Shown here piece by piece: positions 33,987 to 43,520 of a stretch of DNA of 43,520 nt (the stretch's first letter is position 1; every line of letters starts with the position of its first letter). Source of the stretch: an uncultured Buttiauxella sp. (GTDB lineage Bacteria > Pseudomonadota > Gammaproteobacteria > Enterobacterales > Enterobacteriaceae). The stretch spans positions 1-43,520 of the forward strand of contig CAMLJN010000027.1 in the NCBI GenBank assembly GCA_946480445.1, given 5' to 3'. Under the pieces are notes generated by a model. The model did not search any database and was not told the DNA's origin. It worked only from the letters and a program-made list of their open reading frames with translations. The position numbers and the translations under genes were made by a program.

Positions 33987-35189
33987 TTATACGCGTTCAA
34001 TAATCAGGGCGATCCCCTGTCCCACGCCAATACACATGGTGCAAAGCGCGTAGCGGCCGCCCGTTCGTCTTAGTTGATAAGCCGCGGTCATAGCCAGTCG
34101 GCCACCGGATGCGCCGAGAGGATGCCCTGGCGCAATGGCACCGCCGTTTGGGTTAACGTGCCGGGCATCATCCTCCAGGCCCAGATCGCGCATGACCGCC
34201 AGCGCCTGGGCGGCAAAAGCCTCATTCAATTCGATCACATCCATCTGTCCAAGCGTTAGCCCGGTTTGGGCCAGAACTTTTCGTACTGCCGGTGCAGGAC
34301 CAAACCCCATAATTCTCGGCGCTACCCCTGCTGTCGCCATACCGACTATGCGAACCAGGGGGCGCAGGCCGTGAGCGTTCAGCGCCTGTTCGCTGGCCAC
34401 CAGCAGAGCACAGGCCCCGTCGTTGATCCCGGAAGCGTTACCTGCTGTCACCGTGCCGTTCTGGCAGACCACGCCTTTGAATTTAGCCAACGCCTGCGGT
34501 GAAGTTGACCGTGGGTGCTCATCGCAGTCAAACAGCAGCGCCTCACCTGTGCGCTGCGGGATATGCACGGGGATCAGCTCGTCGGCAAACAGATTCATTT
34601 CCTGAGCTTGTGCCGCACGAAGCTGGCTGCGCTGCGCAAACGCATCCTGATCTTCACGGCTGATAGCAAAATCTTTCGCTACGTTTTCAGCTGTTTCCGG
34701 CATGGAATCCACGCCGTACCGCGCTTTCATCAGCGGATTGATAAAACGCCATCCAAGGGTGGTATCTTCCAGTGTTGTGCTGCGACTGAATGCACTCTGC
34801 GCCTTGCCCATAACAAAAGGCGCCCGCGACATGCTTTCCACACCGCCCGCGATCGTCAGATGCGTTTCACCACTTTTGATTGCGCGCGCCGCAACGCCAA
34901 GCGCATCAAGGCTTGAACCACACAAACGGTTGATGGTGCTGCCTGAAACACATTCCGGTAAACCAGCCAGCAAAAGCGCCATTCGCGCCACGTTACGATT
35001 GTCCTCCCCCGCCTGGTTCGCGCAGCCATAGATGACATCGTCGAGCTGCGACCAGTCCAGACTGGGATGGCGTGCCATGAGCGCTTTGATCGGTAATGCC
35101 GCAAGATCGTCGCCTCGAATCGCAGCAAGTGCTCCGCCGTATCGGCCAAAGGGCGTACGCACCGCATCACAGATAAATGCCTGATTCAT
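33987..35189 (-). CDS. pcaF: 3-oxoadipyl-CoA thiolase PcaF
   Basis: Cleaves 3-oxoadipyl-CoA to succinyl-CoA and acetyl-CoA. 400 residues. Catalytic Cys90 lies in INRLCGSSLDALG; the His loop is GGAIAPGHPLGASGGRLAM and the second Cys is in [13 protein letters not shown]. It is a close paralogue of PaaJ in the same window (identical catalytic layout and Cys numbering) but differs at the residue after GHPL (Gly here, Ala in PaaJ). The two are probably interchangeable in part. Lies between pcaB and pcaJ. Confidence 0.95.
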   Translation of the reverse strand: MNQAFICDAVRTPFGRYGGALAAIRGDDLAALPIKALMARHPSLDWSQLDDVIYGCANQAGEDNRNVARMALLLAGLPECVSGSTINRLCGSSLDALGVAARAIKSGETHLTIAGGVESMSRAPFVMGKAQSAFSRSTTLEDTTLGWRFINPLMKARYGVDSMPETAENVAKDFAISREDQDAFAQRSQLRAAQAQEMNLFADELIPVHIPQRTGEALLFDCDEHPRSTSPQALAKFKGVVCQNGTVTAGNASGINDGACALLVASEQALNAHGLRPLVRIVGMATAGVAPRIMGFGPAPAVRKVLAQTGLTLGQMDVIELNEAFAAQALAVMRDLGLEDDARHVNPNGGAIAPGHPLGASGGRLAMTAAYQLRRTGGRYALCTMCIGVGQGIALIIERV

Positions 35190-35198
35190 TATGATTCC

Positions 35199-35855
35199 TT
35201 ACGCGCCTTGCGCCCTTTGAGCGAAGCCAAGTCTGACCGGGGTGAGCCTCTGTAACTCAGTAAAGGACAGGCCGTCGATGATTTCGCGCACAACCGGTCC
35301 TTCATCAGTAATATCAATCACCGCCAGATCGGTATAAATGCGACTGACGCAGCCCACGCCCGTTAGCGGGTAGGTACAGCTATCGACGAGTTTGCATTTT
35401 CCGTCGCGGGTCAGATGGTCCATCATGACGAAAACCTGACGTGCGCCGATGGCAAGGTCCATCGCGCCGCCTACGGCAGGAATGGCATCCGCGGCACCGG
35501 TACTCCAGTTAGCAAGATCTCCCCGGGCCGAAACTTGATAAGCACCCAGCACACAAATATCGAGATGGCCGCCGCGCATCATGGCGAACGAGTCGCCATG
35601 ATGGAAAAAGCAGCCGCCGGTAAGCAACGTGACGTGTTCCTTACCGGCGTTGATCAATTCAGGATCTGCTTTTCCAGGAGCGGGGTTTGGCCCCATGCCC
35701 AACAGACCATTTTCACTGTGCAGGAAGATTTCTTTGTCAGCGGGCAAATAGTCTGCGATGCGCGTCGGCAGGCCGATTCCCAAGTTGACGTAGGCCCCTT
35801 CGGGAATATCGCGGGCCACACGCTGCGCCATTTCATCGCGGCTGAGCGGGTTCAT
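35199..35855 (-). CDS. pcaJ: 3-oxoadipate CoA-transferase subunit B PcaJ
   Basis: Beta subunit that carries the catalytic glutamate. 218 residues. Glu48 is in LHSENGLLGMG, the class I CoA-transferase active-site motif; GIGLPTRIADYL and MDLAIGARQVFVMMDHL are typical. It transfers CoA from succinyl-CoA to 3-oxoadipate with PcaI. Eleven bases after pcaI and nine before pcaF. Assignment to 3-oxoadipate rather than acetoacetate rests on the operon. Confidence 0.94.
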   Translation of the reverse strand: MNPLSRDEMAQRVARDIPEGAYVNLGIGLPTRIADYLPADKEIFLHSENGLLGMGPNPAPGKADPELINAGKEHVTLLTGGCFFHHGDSFAMMRGGHLDICVLGAYQVSARGDLANWSTGAADAIPAVGGAMDLAIGARQVFVMMDHLTRDGKCKLVDSCTYPLTGVGCVSRIYTDLAVIDITDEGPVVREIIDGLSFTELQRLTPVRLGFAQRAQGA

Positions 35856-35866
35856 TTTGCTTTTCC

Positions 35867-36556
35867 TTATGCGCTTTGGGCGAAGCCCGGCTTGGTTTCC
35901 AGCGACACCACGCGCTGCACGAAAATGCCTGGCGTAACAATATTCTCCGGATCCAGCTCGCCAAGAGGCACGAGGCGGATGACTTCCGCAATCGTCATAG
36001 CGGCGGCCATTGCCATGATCGGGCCAAAGTTACGCGCCGCTTTGCGATAGACAAGGTTGCCCCATCTGTCTCCTTCATAGGCCTTAATCAGGGCGAAATC
36101 AGCCCGCAGCGGATATTCAAGCACGTAGTGGCGACCGTCGATTTCACGGCTTTCTTTCCCTTCCGCCAGCGGTGTTCCGTAGCCCGTAGGCGTAAAAATC
36201 GCTCCCAGCCCGGCGCCAGCAGCCTGAATGCGAGCAGCAAGATTGCCCTGCGGTACCAGCTCAAGCGCCACTTCGCCGCGCCGATACAAATCATCAAAAA
36301 TTTGCGAATCAACCTGACGAGGAAAGGAGCACACCATTTTGCGAACGCGTCCGGCTTTAAGCAGCACGGCAAGCCCGGTTTCGCCGTTACCGGCATTGTT
36401 ATTGATGATGGTCAGATCCCGGGCACCCTGAGCTATCAGCGCGTCGATAAGCGCCGTCGGCTGCCCCGCCGTACCAAACCCCCCGATCATGATAGTGGCG
36501 CCGTCCTGAATACCGGCAACCGCTTCTGCAAGCGTCGCGACGCTTTTGTTAATCAT
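35867..36556 (-). CDS. pcaI: 3-oxoadipate CoA-transferase subunit A PcaI
   Basis: Alpha subunit of the succinyl-CoA:3-oxoadipate CoA-transferase. 229 residues. The glycine-rich CoA-binding segment GGFGTAGQP lies at 25-33 and IINNNAGNGETGLAVLL follows. First gene of the operon, read leftward from the pcaR control region. ATG 36556 was chosen because AGGAGC lies just upstream; an in-frame extension of 17 residues overlaps the control region and is not supported. Confidence 0.94.
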   Translation of the reverse strand: MINKSVATLAEAVAGIQDGATIMIGGFGTAGQPTALIDALIAQGARDLTIINNNAGNGETGLAVLLKAGRVRKMVCSFPRQVDSQIFDDLYRRGEVALELVPQGNLAARIQAAGAGLGAIFTPTGYGTPLAEGKESREIDGRHYVLEYPLRADFALIKAYEGDRWGNLVYRKAARNFGPIMAMAAAMTIAEVIRLVPLGELDPENIVTPGIFVQRVVSLETKPGFAQSA

Positions 36557-36640
36557 CCTCAGCTCCTTAATATGCCCTGTAGCGCAATGTTCTGGCCTGG
36601 TTGGCACAAAATGTGACCCGCTTAACGAACCCGGTCAAGG

Positions 36641-36672
36641 GCGATAATCGAAATATGGTGCGATTATCGAAC
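36641..36672. promoter_or_regulatory. tandem PcaR-type operator in the pcaI-pcaR gap
   Basis: GTGCGATTATCGAAC (36658-36672) is the reverse complement of GTTCGATAATCGCAC, which I recall as the PcaR box of Pseudomonas putida. A second copy, GCGATAATCGAA (36641-36652), lies 17 bases away as a near direct repeat (one base different over 12). Both fall between the pcaI and pcaR start codons. Confidence 0.7.
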
Positions 36673-36727
36673 ACGCTGTATGTTTGTCCGTAGAATGTGA
36701 TCGACCACGAAAACTGGGGGAAAATGA

Positions 36728-37534
36728 ATGAAACAGCTGCGCGAAGAACTGCCCGCCGGAGACGGCGATCCTTTTAAAGGCGACCCAAACTTTATGGCTT
36801 CTCTGGCGCGGGGGCTGGAAGTGATTCAGGCTTTTACCCCCCAGCGTCGGCTGCTGTCTATCTCGCAGATCAGCCAAAAAACCGGTATTCCACGCGCCGC
36901 CGTTCGCCGCTGTCTGTACACGCTCGGTAAGCTGGGATTTGTCTATGCTGAAGACGGGAAAAATTTTCAGCTCAGGCCGCGTATTTTATCCCTTGGCCAT
37001 GCTTATCTGGCTTCAACGCCGCTGGCTAAATCCACTCAACCCGTGCTGAAACAGCTCAGCCAACGGCTCAATGAATCCTGTTCGATTGCCACGCTGGATG
37101 GGGATGATATTTTGTACATTGCCCGCGCTTCCAGCTCGCGCATAATGACTATCGATCTGGATATCGGCAGTCGTCTGCCCGCCTGGTCAACGTCAATGGG
37201 ACGCGTGCTGCTTGGCGCATTGCCCGATGAGCAACTGACGGATTTTCTGGGCCGGATCACGATGATTCGCTATACCCCGCAAACCGTTGATTCGGTGTCA
37301 AAACTGCGGGAAGAACTCAAACGTGTACGCCTGCAGGGCTATGCGCTAAACGATCAGGAACTGGAGATGGGATTGCGCTCGATTGCCGTGCCTCTGGCTA
37401 ATCCGCAAGGGAAAGTCGTGGCGGCACTGAACGTGGGCGTCCATGCTGGACAGGTTTCAGCCGATGAGTTGCGCAGCCGTATTCTGCCCATCTTGCAGGA
37501 GGCCGCGCGGGAGATTTCTCTGCTGTTGGTATAA
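36728..37534 (+). CDS. pcaR: IclR-family regulator PcaR
   Basis: Beta-ketoadipate pathway regulator of the PcaR/PcaU/PobR group. 268 residues. A short N-terminal extension is followed by the winged helix-turn-helix (FMASLARGLEVIQAF; LLSISQISQKTGIPRAAVRRCLYTLGKLGFV) and an IclR effector domain (residues about 90-268) with ILYIARASSSRIM and GLRSIAVPLANPQGKVVAALNVG. The start at 36728 has GGGGGAAAA upstream; an ATG at 36724 is in another frame. It faces pcaI across its probable operator and ends three bases from smrA. Confidence 0.93.
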   Translation: MKQLREELPAGDGDPFKGDPNFMASLARGLEVIQAFTPQRRLLSISQISQKTGIPRAAVRRCLYTLGKLGFVYAEDGKNFQLRPRILSLGHAYLASTPLAKSTQPVLKQLSQRLNESCSIATLDGDDILYIARASSSRIMTIDLDIGSRLPAWSTSMGRVLLGALPDEQLTDFLGRITMIRYTPQTVDSVSKLREELKRVRLQGYALNDQELEMGLRSIAVPLANPQGKVVAALNVGVHAGQVSADELRSRILPILQEAAREISLLLV

Positions 37535-37537
37535 TCG

Positions 37538-38101
37538 TCAGCGGCTGCGTTTGGCGTGACGTTCCCAGTTGTCGAGCTTCGCCTGCGGCGATTTCTTAAG
37601 GGCCACATAACAGGCCCCGCTGCCGCCGTGGTGCGGCATGGCACTGCAAAATGCCTGGACCTCTGCAAACTCCACCAGCCAGCGAGCAAGATAGCTGCGC
37701 ACGACGTTGGCATGGGATCGGTCTTCCCGCCCTTTGCCATGAACGATTAACAGATTTCGCAGCCCGTCCTGCTTCGCCTGCTGGATCCAAGCGAACAGCT
37801 GCTGCCGGCACTGTTCGACGGGCTGGCGAAGCAAATTCAGGCTCGCCTGCTGGCTATATTTCCCCAGGCGAAGCTTGTCCAATACGCCGTTTTGCAGGCC
37901 TTCGCGTTTAAATTCAAGCGGCGTATCCAGCGGGATAATTTCCAGATAATCCGTGGTCAGAAAATTGTCGAGCTGCACCGCGTCGATTTTTGGCGGTTTT
38001 TTATCTTTGACAGGCTTGATCCACTGGCTGCTGGCGCAGTTCTTCAGCGGTTTGACATCCTCCATGGCGTCAAGAAACAGCGATTTGTCGTCAAGGTTCA
38101 T
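37538..38101 (-). CDS. smrA: Smr-domain DNA-nicking protein SmrA
   Basis: Small MutS-related (Smr) domain protein; the E. coli form (YdaL) has nicking endonuclease activity. 187 residues, identical to E. coli. An N-terminal DUF1873-like region ([19 protein letters not shown]) precedes the Smr domain with its HGKG motif ([26 protein letters not shown]) and [12 protein letters not shown]. The start at 38101 was chosen by family length; the frame is open for 121 further codons upstream, but they overlap the ogt leader and look random. Its stop lies three bases from that of pcaR. Confidence 0.93.
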   Translation of the reverse strand: MNLDDKSLFLDAMEDVKPLKNCASSQWIKPVKDKKPPKIDAVQLDNFLTTDYLEIIPLDTPLEFKREGLQNGVLDKLRLGKYSQQASLNLLRQPVEQCRQQLFAWIQQAKQDGLRNLLIVHGKGREDRSHANVVRSYLARWLVEFAEVQAFCSAMPHHGGSGACYVALKKSPQAKLDNWERHAKRSR

Positions 38102-38333
38102 GAACAATCCTCCAGGCCCGTGTTCGCCTGGTACTATAACCGCCAACGGGCGCTGGCTCAACGACAGTCCGCCTGAACTTAAAGCCCTGCTTACGCCCCA
38201 GAAAGCAACGCCGGGCAGGCCGTCCCTTCTACTCTCTTTGGGTGTCTGGCTGCGGCTTCCAATGCCGTGGTATCTTAGCGGACGGCCGATGGCCCGGGAG
38301 TGTCCCCGCAAGCGAATTAACATGGAGCGCACG

Positions 38334-38849
38334 ATGCTGATATTACTGGAAGATAAAATTGCCACCCCGCTGGGGCCGCTGTGGATCCTGTGTGATGAGC
38401 AATTCAGACTGCGGGCGGTGGAATGGGAAGAGCACAGCGATCGCATGGTCCAGCTGTTAGACATTCACTACCGAAGGGAAGGCTATAAGCGCGTCAGTAG
38501 CGCAAATCCCGGCGGATTTAACGACAAGTTCCGCGATTACTTTGCGGGTGATTTAAGCGCTATTGAGAAACTTCCCTCCGCCACGGCCGGAACCTCTTTC
38601 CAGCGGCAAGTATGGCAGGCTTTGCGTGAGATCCCCTGTGGTGAGGTGAGGCATTACGGTCAGCTTGCCGAACAGCTTGGTCGTCCTGGCGCCGCACGGG
38701 CCGTCGGGGCCGCAAATGGTTCCAATCCTGTCAGTATTGTGGTGCCCTGCCATCGTGTCATTGGTCGCAACGGGACAATGACCGGCTATGCCGGCGGCGT
38801 GGGCCGCAAAGAGTGGCTATTGCGACATGAAGGGTATTTATTACTCTGA
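38334..38849 (+). CDS. ogt: methylated-DNA-protein cysteine methyltransferase Ogt
   Basis: Repairs O6-alkylguanine and O4-alkylthymine by transfer of the alkyl group to its own cysteine. 171 residues, as in E. coli. The acceptor Cys139 is in [10 protein letters not shown] (PCHR 138-141), preceded by the DNA-recognition helix [23 protein letters not shown] lies six bases before ATG 38334; an ATG four codons upstream was not chosen. Divergent from smrA with a 232-base gap, and followed by the fnr control region. Confidence 0.96.
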   Translation: MLILLEDKIATPLGPLWILCDEQFRLRAVEWEEHSDRMVQLLDIHYRREGYKRVSSANPGGFNDKFRDYFAGDLSAIEKLPSATAGTSFQRQVWQALREIPCGEVRHYGQLAEQLGRPGAARAVGAANGSNPVSIVVPCHRVIGRNGTMTGYAGGVGRKEWLLRHEGYLLL

Positions 38850-38920
38850 ACTGCCCGGCTCGTTCAAAGTAGTAATTAAGCTATAGATGCGATAGCAATT
38901 CCTTTGCTAGAGGCTATAGA

Positions 38921-38934
38921 TTGATGATTATCAA
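38921..38934 (+). promoter_or_regulatory. distal FNR box upstream of fnr
   Basis: TTGAT-GATT-ATCAA is a perfect FNR consensus. It lies in the ogt-fnr gap beside a cluster of short repeats (GCTATAG at 38880-38886 and 38913-38919, with TAGCAA/TTGCTA between them). Confidence 0.75.
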
Positions 38935-39025
38935 TAAGATAGTGTCGAAAATACGCGTAGGCGAAACCATTGGACGCTGATTGGTATTGCACCAGACTTA
39001 CGTGCTCACCAAAAAGATGTTAAAA

Positions 39026-39039
39026 TTGACCAATATCAA
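39026..39039 (+). promoter_or_regulatory. proximal FNR box at the fnr start
   Basis: TTGAC-CAAT-ATCAA, one base off the consensus, 20 bases before the fnr ATG. E. coli fnr has an FNR site in the same position that mediates autorepression. Confidence 0.8.
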
Positions 39040-39058
39040 TTACGGCCTGAGCATATCT

Positions 39059-39811
39059 ATGATCCCTGAAAAGCGAATTATCCGACGCATTCAGTCTGGC
39101 GGTTGTGCTATCCATTGTCAGGATTGCAGCATCAGCCAATTATGTATCCCTTTTACGCTCAACGAGCATGAGCTTGATCAACTCGATAATATTATCGAGC
39201 GCAAAAAGCCTATCCAGAAGGGGCAAACCCTGTTTAAAGCGGGTGACGAACTGAAATCGCTGTACGCCATTCGTTCAGGGACCATAAAAAGCTACACCAT
39301 TACCGAGCAGGGCGACGAGCAAATCACCGGTTTCCACCTCGCGGGCGACCTGGTTGGCTTTGATGCTATCGGCACAGGTCACCACCCGAGCTTTGCTCAG
39401 GCGCTGGAAACCTCGATGGTCTGTGAAATTCCGTTCGAAACGCTGGACGATTTATCCGGTAAAATGCACAGCCTGCGTCAACAGATGATGCGTTTAATGA
39501 GCGGCGAGATCAAAGGCGATCAGGATATGATCCTGTTGCTTTCGAAAAAGAATGCTGAAGAGCGCCTGGCTGCTTTTATCTACAATCTGTCGCGTCGTTT
39601 CGCGCAGCGCGGCTTCTCCCCTCGTGAATTCCGTCTGACCATGACCCGTGGCGACATCGGTAACTATCTTGGCTTAACCGTTGAAACCATCAGCCGTCTG
39701 CTTGGACGTTTCCAGAAAAGCGGGATGCTGGCGGTTAAAGGCAAGTATATTACTATCGAGAATATCGACCTGCTTTCGCAGCTCGCCGGGCAGTCACGTA
39801 GCGTTGCCTGA
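39059..39811 (+). CDS. fnr: anaerobic regulator FNR
   Basis: Oxygen-sensing global regulator; a 4Fe-4S cluster gives an active dimer without oxygen. 250 residues, the E. coli length. N-terminal cysteines are at 16, 20, 23 and 29 with the cluster ligands at 20, 23, 29 and Cys122 (SMVCEIP). A CRP-type effector domain follows, then the helix-turn-helix with [17 protein letters not shown] as recognition helix. The start at 39059 is the conserved [15 protein letters not shown]; a longer in-frame start has no ribosome site and would cover the operator. Confidence 0.98.
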   Translation: MIPEKRIIRRIQSGGCAIHCQDCSISQLCIPFTLNEHELDQLDNIIERKKPIQKGQTLFKAGDELKSLYAIRSGTIKSYTITEQGDEQITGFHLAGDLVGFDAIGTGHHPSFAQALETSMVCEIPFETLDDLSGKMHSLRQQMMRLMSGEIKGDQDMILLLSKKNAEERLAAFIYNLSRRFAQRGFSPREFRLTMTRGDIGNYLGLTVETISRLLGRFQKSGMLAVKGKYITIENIDLLSQLAGQSRSVA

Positions 39812-39827
39812 TAAAGGCTAACTTTTG

Positions 39828-39861
39828 CCGGATCGCTTTAATTTGTCTGTTTTTGATCCGG
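39828..39861 (+). other. weak hairpin after fnr
   Basis: CCGGATC and GATCCGG pair over a 20-base U-rich loop. Too open and without a U-tract after it to call a strong terminator. A second stem, CTTAAC/GTTAAG (39908-39927), lies just before the uspE ribosome site. Confidence 0.35.
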
Positions 39862-39946
39862 TAAGGGTTCCTCACCTGTTTCAATCTCCTCTTATAGGTT
39901 AATCTTACTTAACAGACTGTGGTTAAGCAGTTGTAAGGAGACCTGT

Positions 39947-40894
39947 ATGGCAAAGTATCAAAACATGCTAGTCGCGATTGATCCCAACCAGGACGATCAA
40001 CCTGCCCTGCGGCGTGCTGTTTATTTGCATCAACGGATTGGCGGCAGAATTAAGGCATTCTTGCCGATCTATGATTTTTCCTATGAAATGACCACCCTTC
40101 TGTCCCCTGATGAACGTACCGCCATGCGTAAAGGCGTTATCAGCCAGCGCACTGCCTGGATTAAAGAACAGGCACGGCACTACCTTGAAGCCGGGGTACC
40201 CATTGAAATTAAAGTGGTCTGGCACAATCGTCCCTTCGAAGCCATCATCCAGGAAGTGATCGGCGGCGGCCACGACCTCTTACTGAAAATGACCCACCAG
40301 CACGACAAACTCGAAGCCGTGATTTTCACCCCAACCGACTGGCACCTGCTGCGCAAGTGTCCTTGTCCGGTATGGATGGTTAATGAGAAGCCGTGGCCTG
40401 AAGGCGGAAGAGCCCTGGTTGCCGTTAACCTGGCGAGTGAAGAGCAGTATCACAACGCCCTCAATGAAAAGCTGGTGCGTGAAACGCTTCACCTGGCAGA
40501 GGACGTTAACCATACGGAAGTGCATCTGGTCGGCGCCTACCCCGTAACGCCGATTAACATTGCCATTGAGCTTCCGGATTTCGACCCGAGCGTCTATAAC
40601 GATGCTATTCGCGGCCAGCACCTGGTGGCGATGAAGGCTATTCGTCAGCAGTTTGGTATCGACGAAAAAATGACTCACGTCGAAAAAGGCCTGCCTGAAG
40701 AAGTCATTCCCGATTTAGCAGAACATTTACAGGCGGGGATTGTGGTGCTGGGTACGGTTGGCCGCACCGGCCTGTCCGCAGCATTCCTGGGCAATACCGC
40801 CGAGCAGGTAATCGACCATTTGCGTTGCGATCTGCTGGTGATTAAGCCCGACGCCTACCAGACGCCCGTCGAGTTAGACGACGAAGACGACTAA
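39947..40894 (+). CDS. uspE: tandem universal stress protein UspE
   Basis: Two-domain universal stress protein linked to motility, aggregation and oxidative or DNA-damage resistance. 315 residues (E. coli 316). Each half is a Usp fold: [17 protein letters not shown] starts the first, and [24 protein letters not shown], near residue 265, is the nucleotide-binding loop (G-x2-G-x9-G) of the second. AAGGAG precedes the ATG. It follows fnr in the usual enterobacterial order and ends at a strong terminator before pntB. Confidence 0.95.
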   Translation: MAKYQNMLVAIDPNQDDQPALRRAVYLHQRIGGRIKAFLPIYDFSYEMTTLLSPDERTAMRKGVISQRTAWIKEQARHYLEAGVPIEIKVVWHNRPFEAIIQEVIGGGHDLLLKMTHQHDKLEAVIFTPTDWHLLRKCPCPVWMVNEKPWPEGGRALVAVNLASEEQYHNALNEKLVRETLHLAEDVNHTEVHLVGAYPVTPINIAIELPDFDPSVYNDAIRGQHLVAMKAIRQQFGIDEKMTHVEKGLPEEVIPDLAEHLQAGIVVLGTVGRTGLSAAFLGNTAEQVIDHLRCDLLVIKPDAYQTPVELDDEDD

Positions 40895-40911
40895 CCCTTT
40901 TGATAAGCATT

Positions 40912-40951
40912 AAAAAAGCCCACCCATGTATGCATCATGGGCGGGCTTTTT
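40912..40951. terminator. bidirectional terminator between uspE and pntB
   Basis: Eleven-base arms GCCCACCCATG and CATGGGCGGGC (one mismatch) around TATGCAT, flanked by A6 and T5. Ends both convergent genes. Confidence 0.88.
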
Positions 40952-40995
40952 GTTTACGCATTCATGTCCGGCTGCAGCCGGACATGAACTGACTT

Positions 40996-42387
<1,392 letters not shown>

Positions 42388-42394
42388 TTACCCC

Positions 42395-43520
<1,126 letters not shown>

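Noticed and set aside
35876-36616. 246-residue open frame antisense to pcaI
   Set aside because: Coincides with pcaI on the other strand and runs into the PcaR operator; basic, low-quality composition.

Overview
The window is a chromosomal segment of an enterobacterium (order Enterobacterales, most likely family Enterobacteriaceae). Nearly every protein can be aligned from memory, almost end to end, to an E. coli K-12 protein of the same length (PaaA-K, PaaZ, Tam, Dcp, YdfG, RspR/A/B, YnfA/B/C/D, SpeG, DmsD, SmrA, Ogt, FNR, UspE, PntA/B). The gene order is a rearranged mosaic of the E. coli terminus region, and a pca operon is present that E. coli K-12 lacks. I cannot fix the genus. No rRNA, tRNA, CRISPR array, insertion sequence, prophage or integrase was seen.

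Layout. (1) 1-12772: the phenylacetate catabolon. paaABCDEFGHIJK reads leftward as one tightly packed operon, followed by the start of paaX (repressor, cut by the window edge); paaZ reads rightward from a shared AT-rich control region with a TGATTC-N27-GAATCA PaaX-type operator and a CRP box. (2) 12880-18289: an accessory-looking stretch with a DUF2157-like membrane protein, tam, an unassigned membrane protein, a PACE efflux pump with a divergent LysR regulator, two tiny proteins (YnfU-like, YdiH-like) and a CsbD/ElaB-like stress protein. (3) 18356-30516: dcp/ydfG, rspR, the rspA-rspB-ydfJ-ydfI sugar-acid operon, ynfA/ynfB, speG, ynfC, ynfD. (4) 30767-31408: dmsD without the ynfEFGH reductase genes it normally accompanies. 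(5) 31476-37534: the lower protocatechuate (beta-ketoadipate) branch pcaIJFBDC with divergent pcaR. (6) 37538-43520: smrA, ogt, fnr, uspE, pntB and partial pntA.

How it works together. Phenylacetate is activated by PaaK, epoxidised by PaaABCE, isomerised by PaaG, opened by PaaZ and beta-oxidised by PaaF/H/J; PaaJ releases succinyl-CoA and acetyl-CoA. The pca operon takes 3-carboxymuconate through PcaB, PcaD and PcaC to 3-oxoadipate, activates it with PcaIJ and cleaves it with PcaF. Both pathways therefore meet at 3-oxoadipyl-CoA, and the window encodes two close thiolases for that step. The protocatechuate dioxygenase genes pcaGH are not here.

The gene content is mostly known. The least explained signals are regulatory or structural: a 146-nt speG leader with stacked hairpins, one of which competes with an 11-bp helix that covers the Shine-Dalgarno sequence; an orphan dmsD; a small Cys-rich membrane ORF at the end of the paa operon; twin FNR boxes 105 bp apart upstream of fnr; a motif shared by two control regions of the rsp operon; and a Pseudomonas-like PcaR box.
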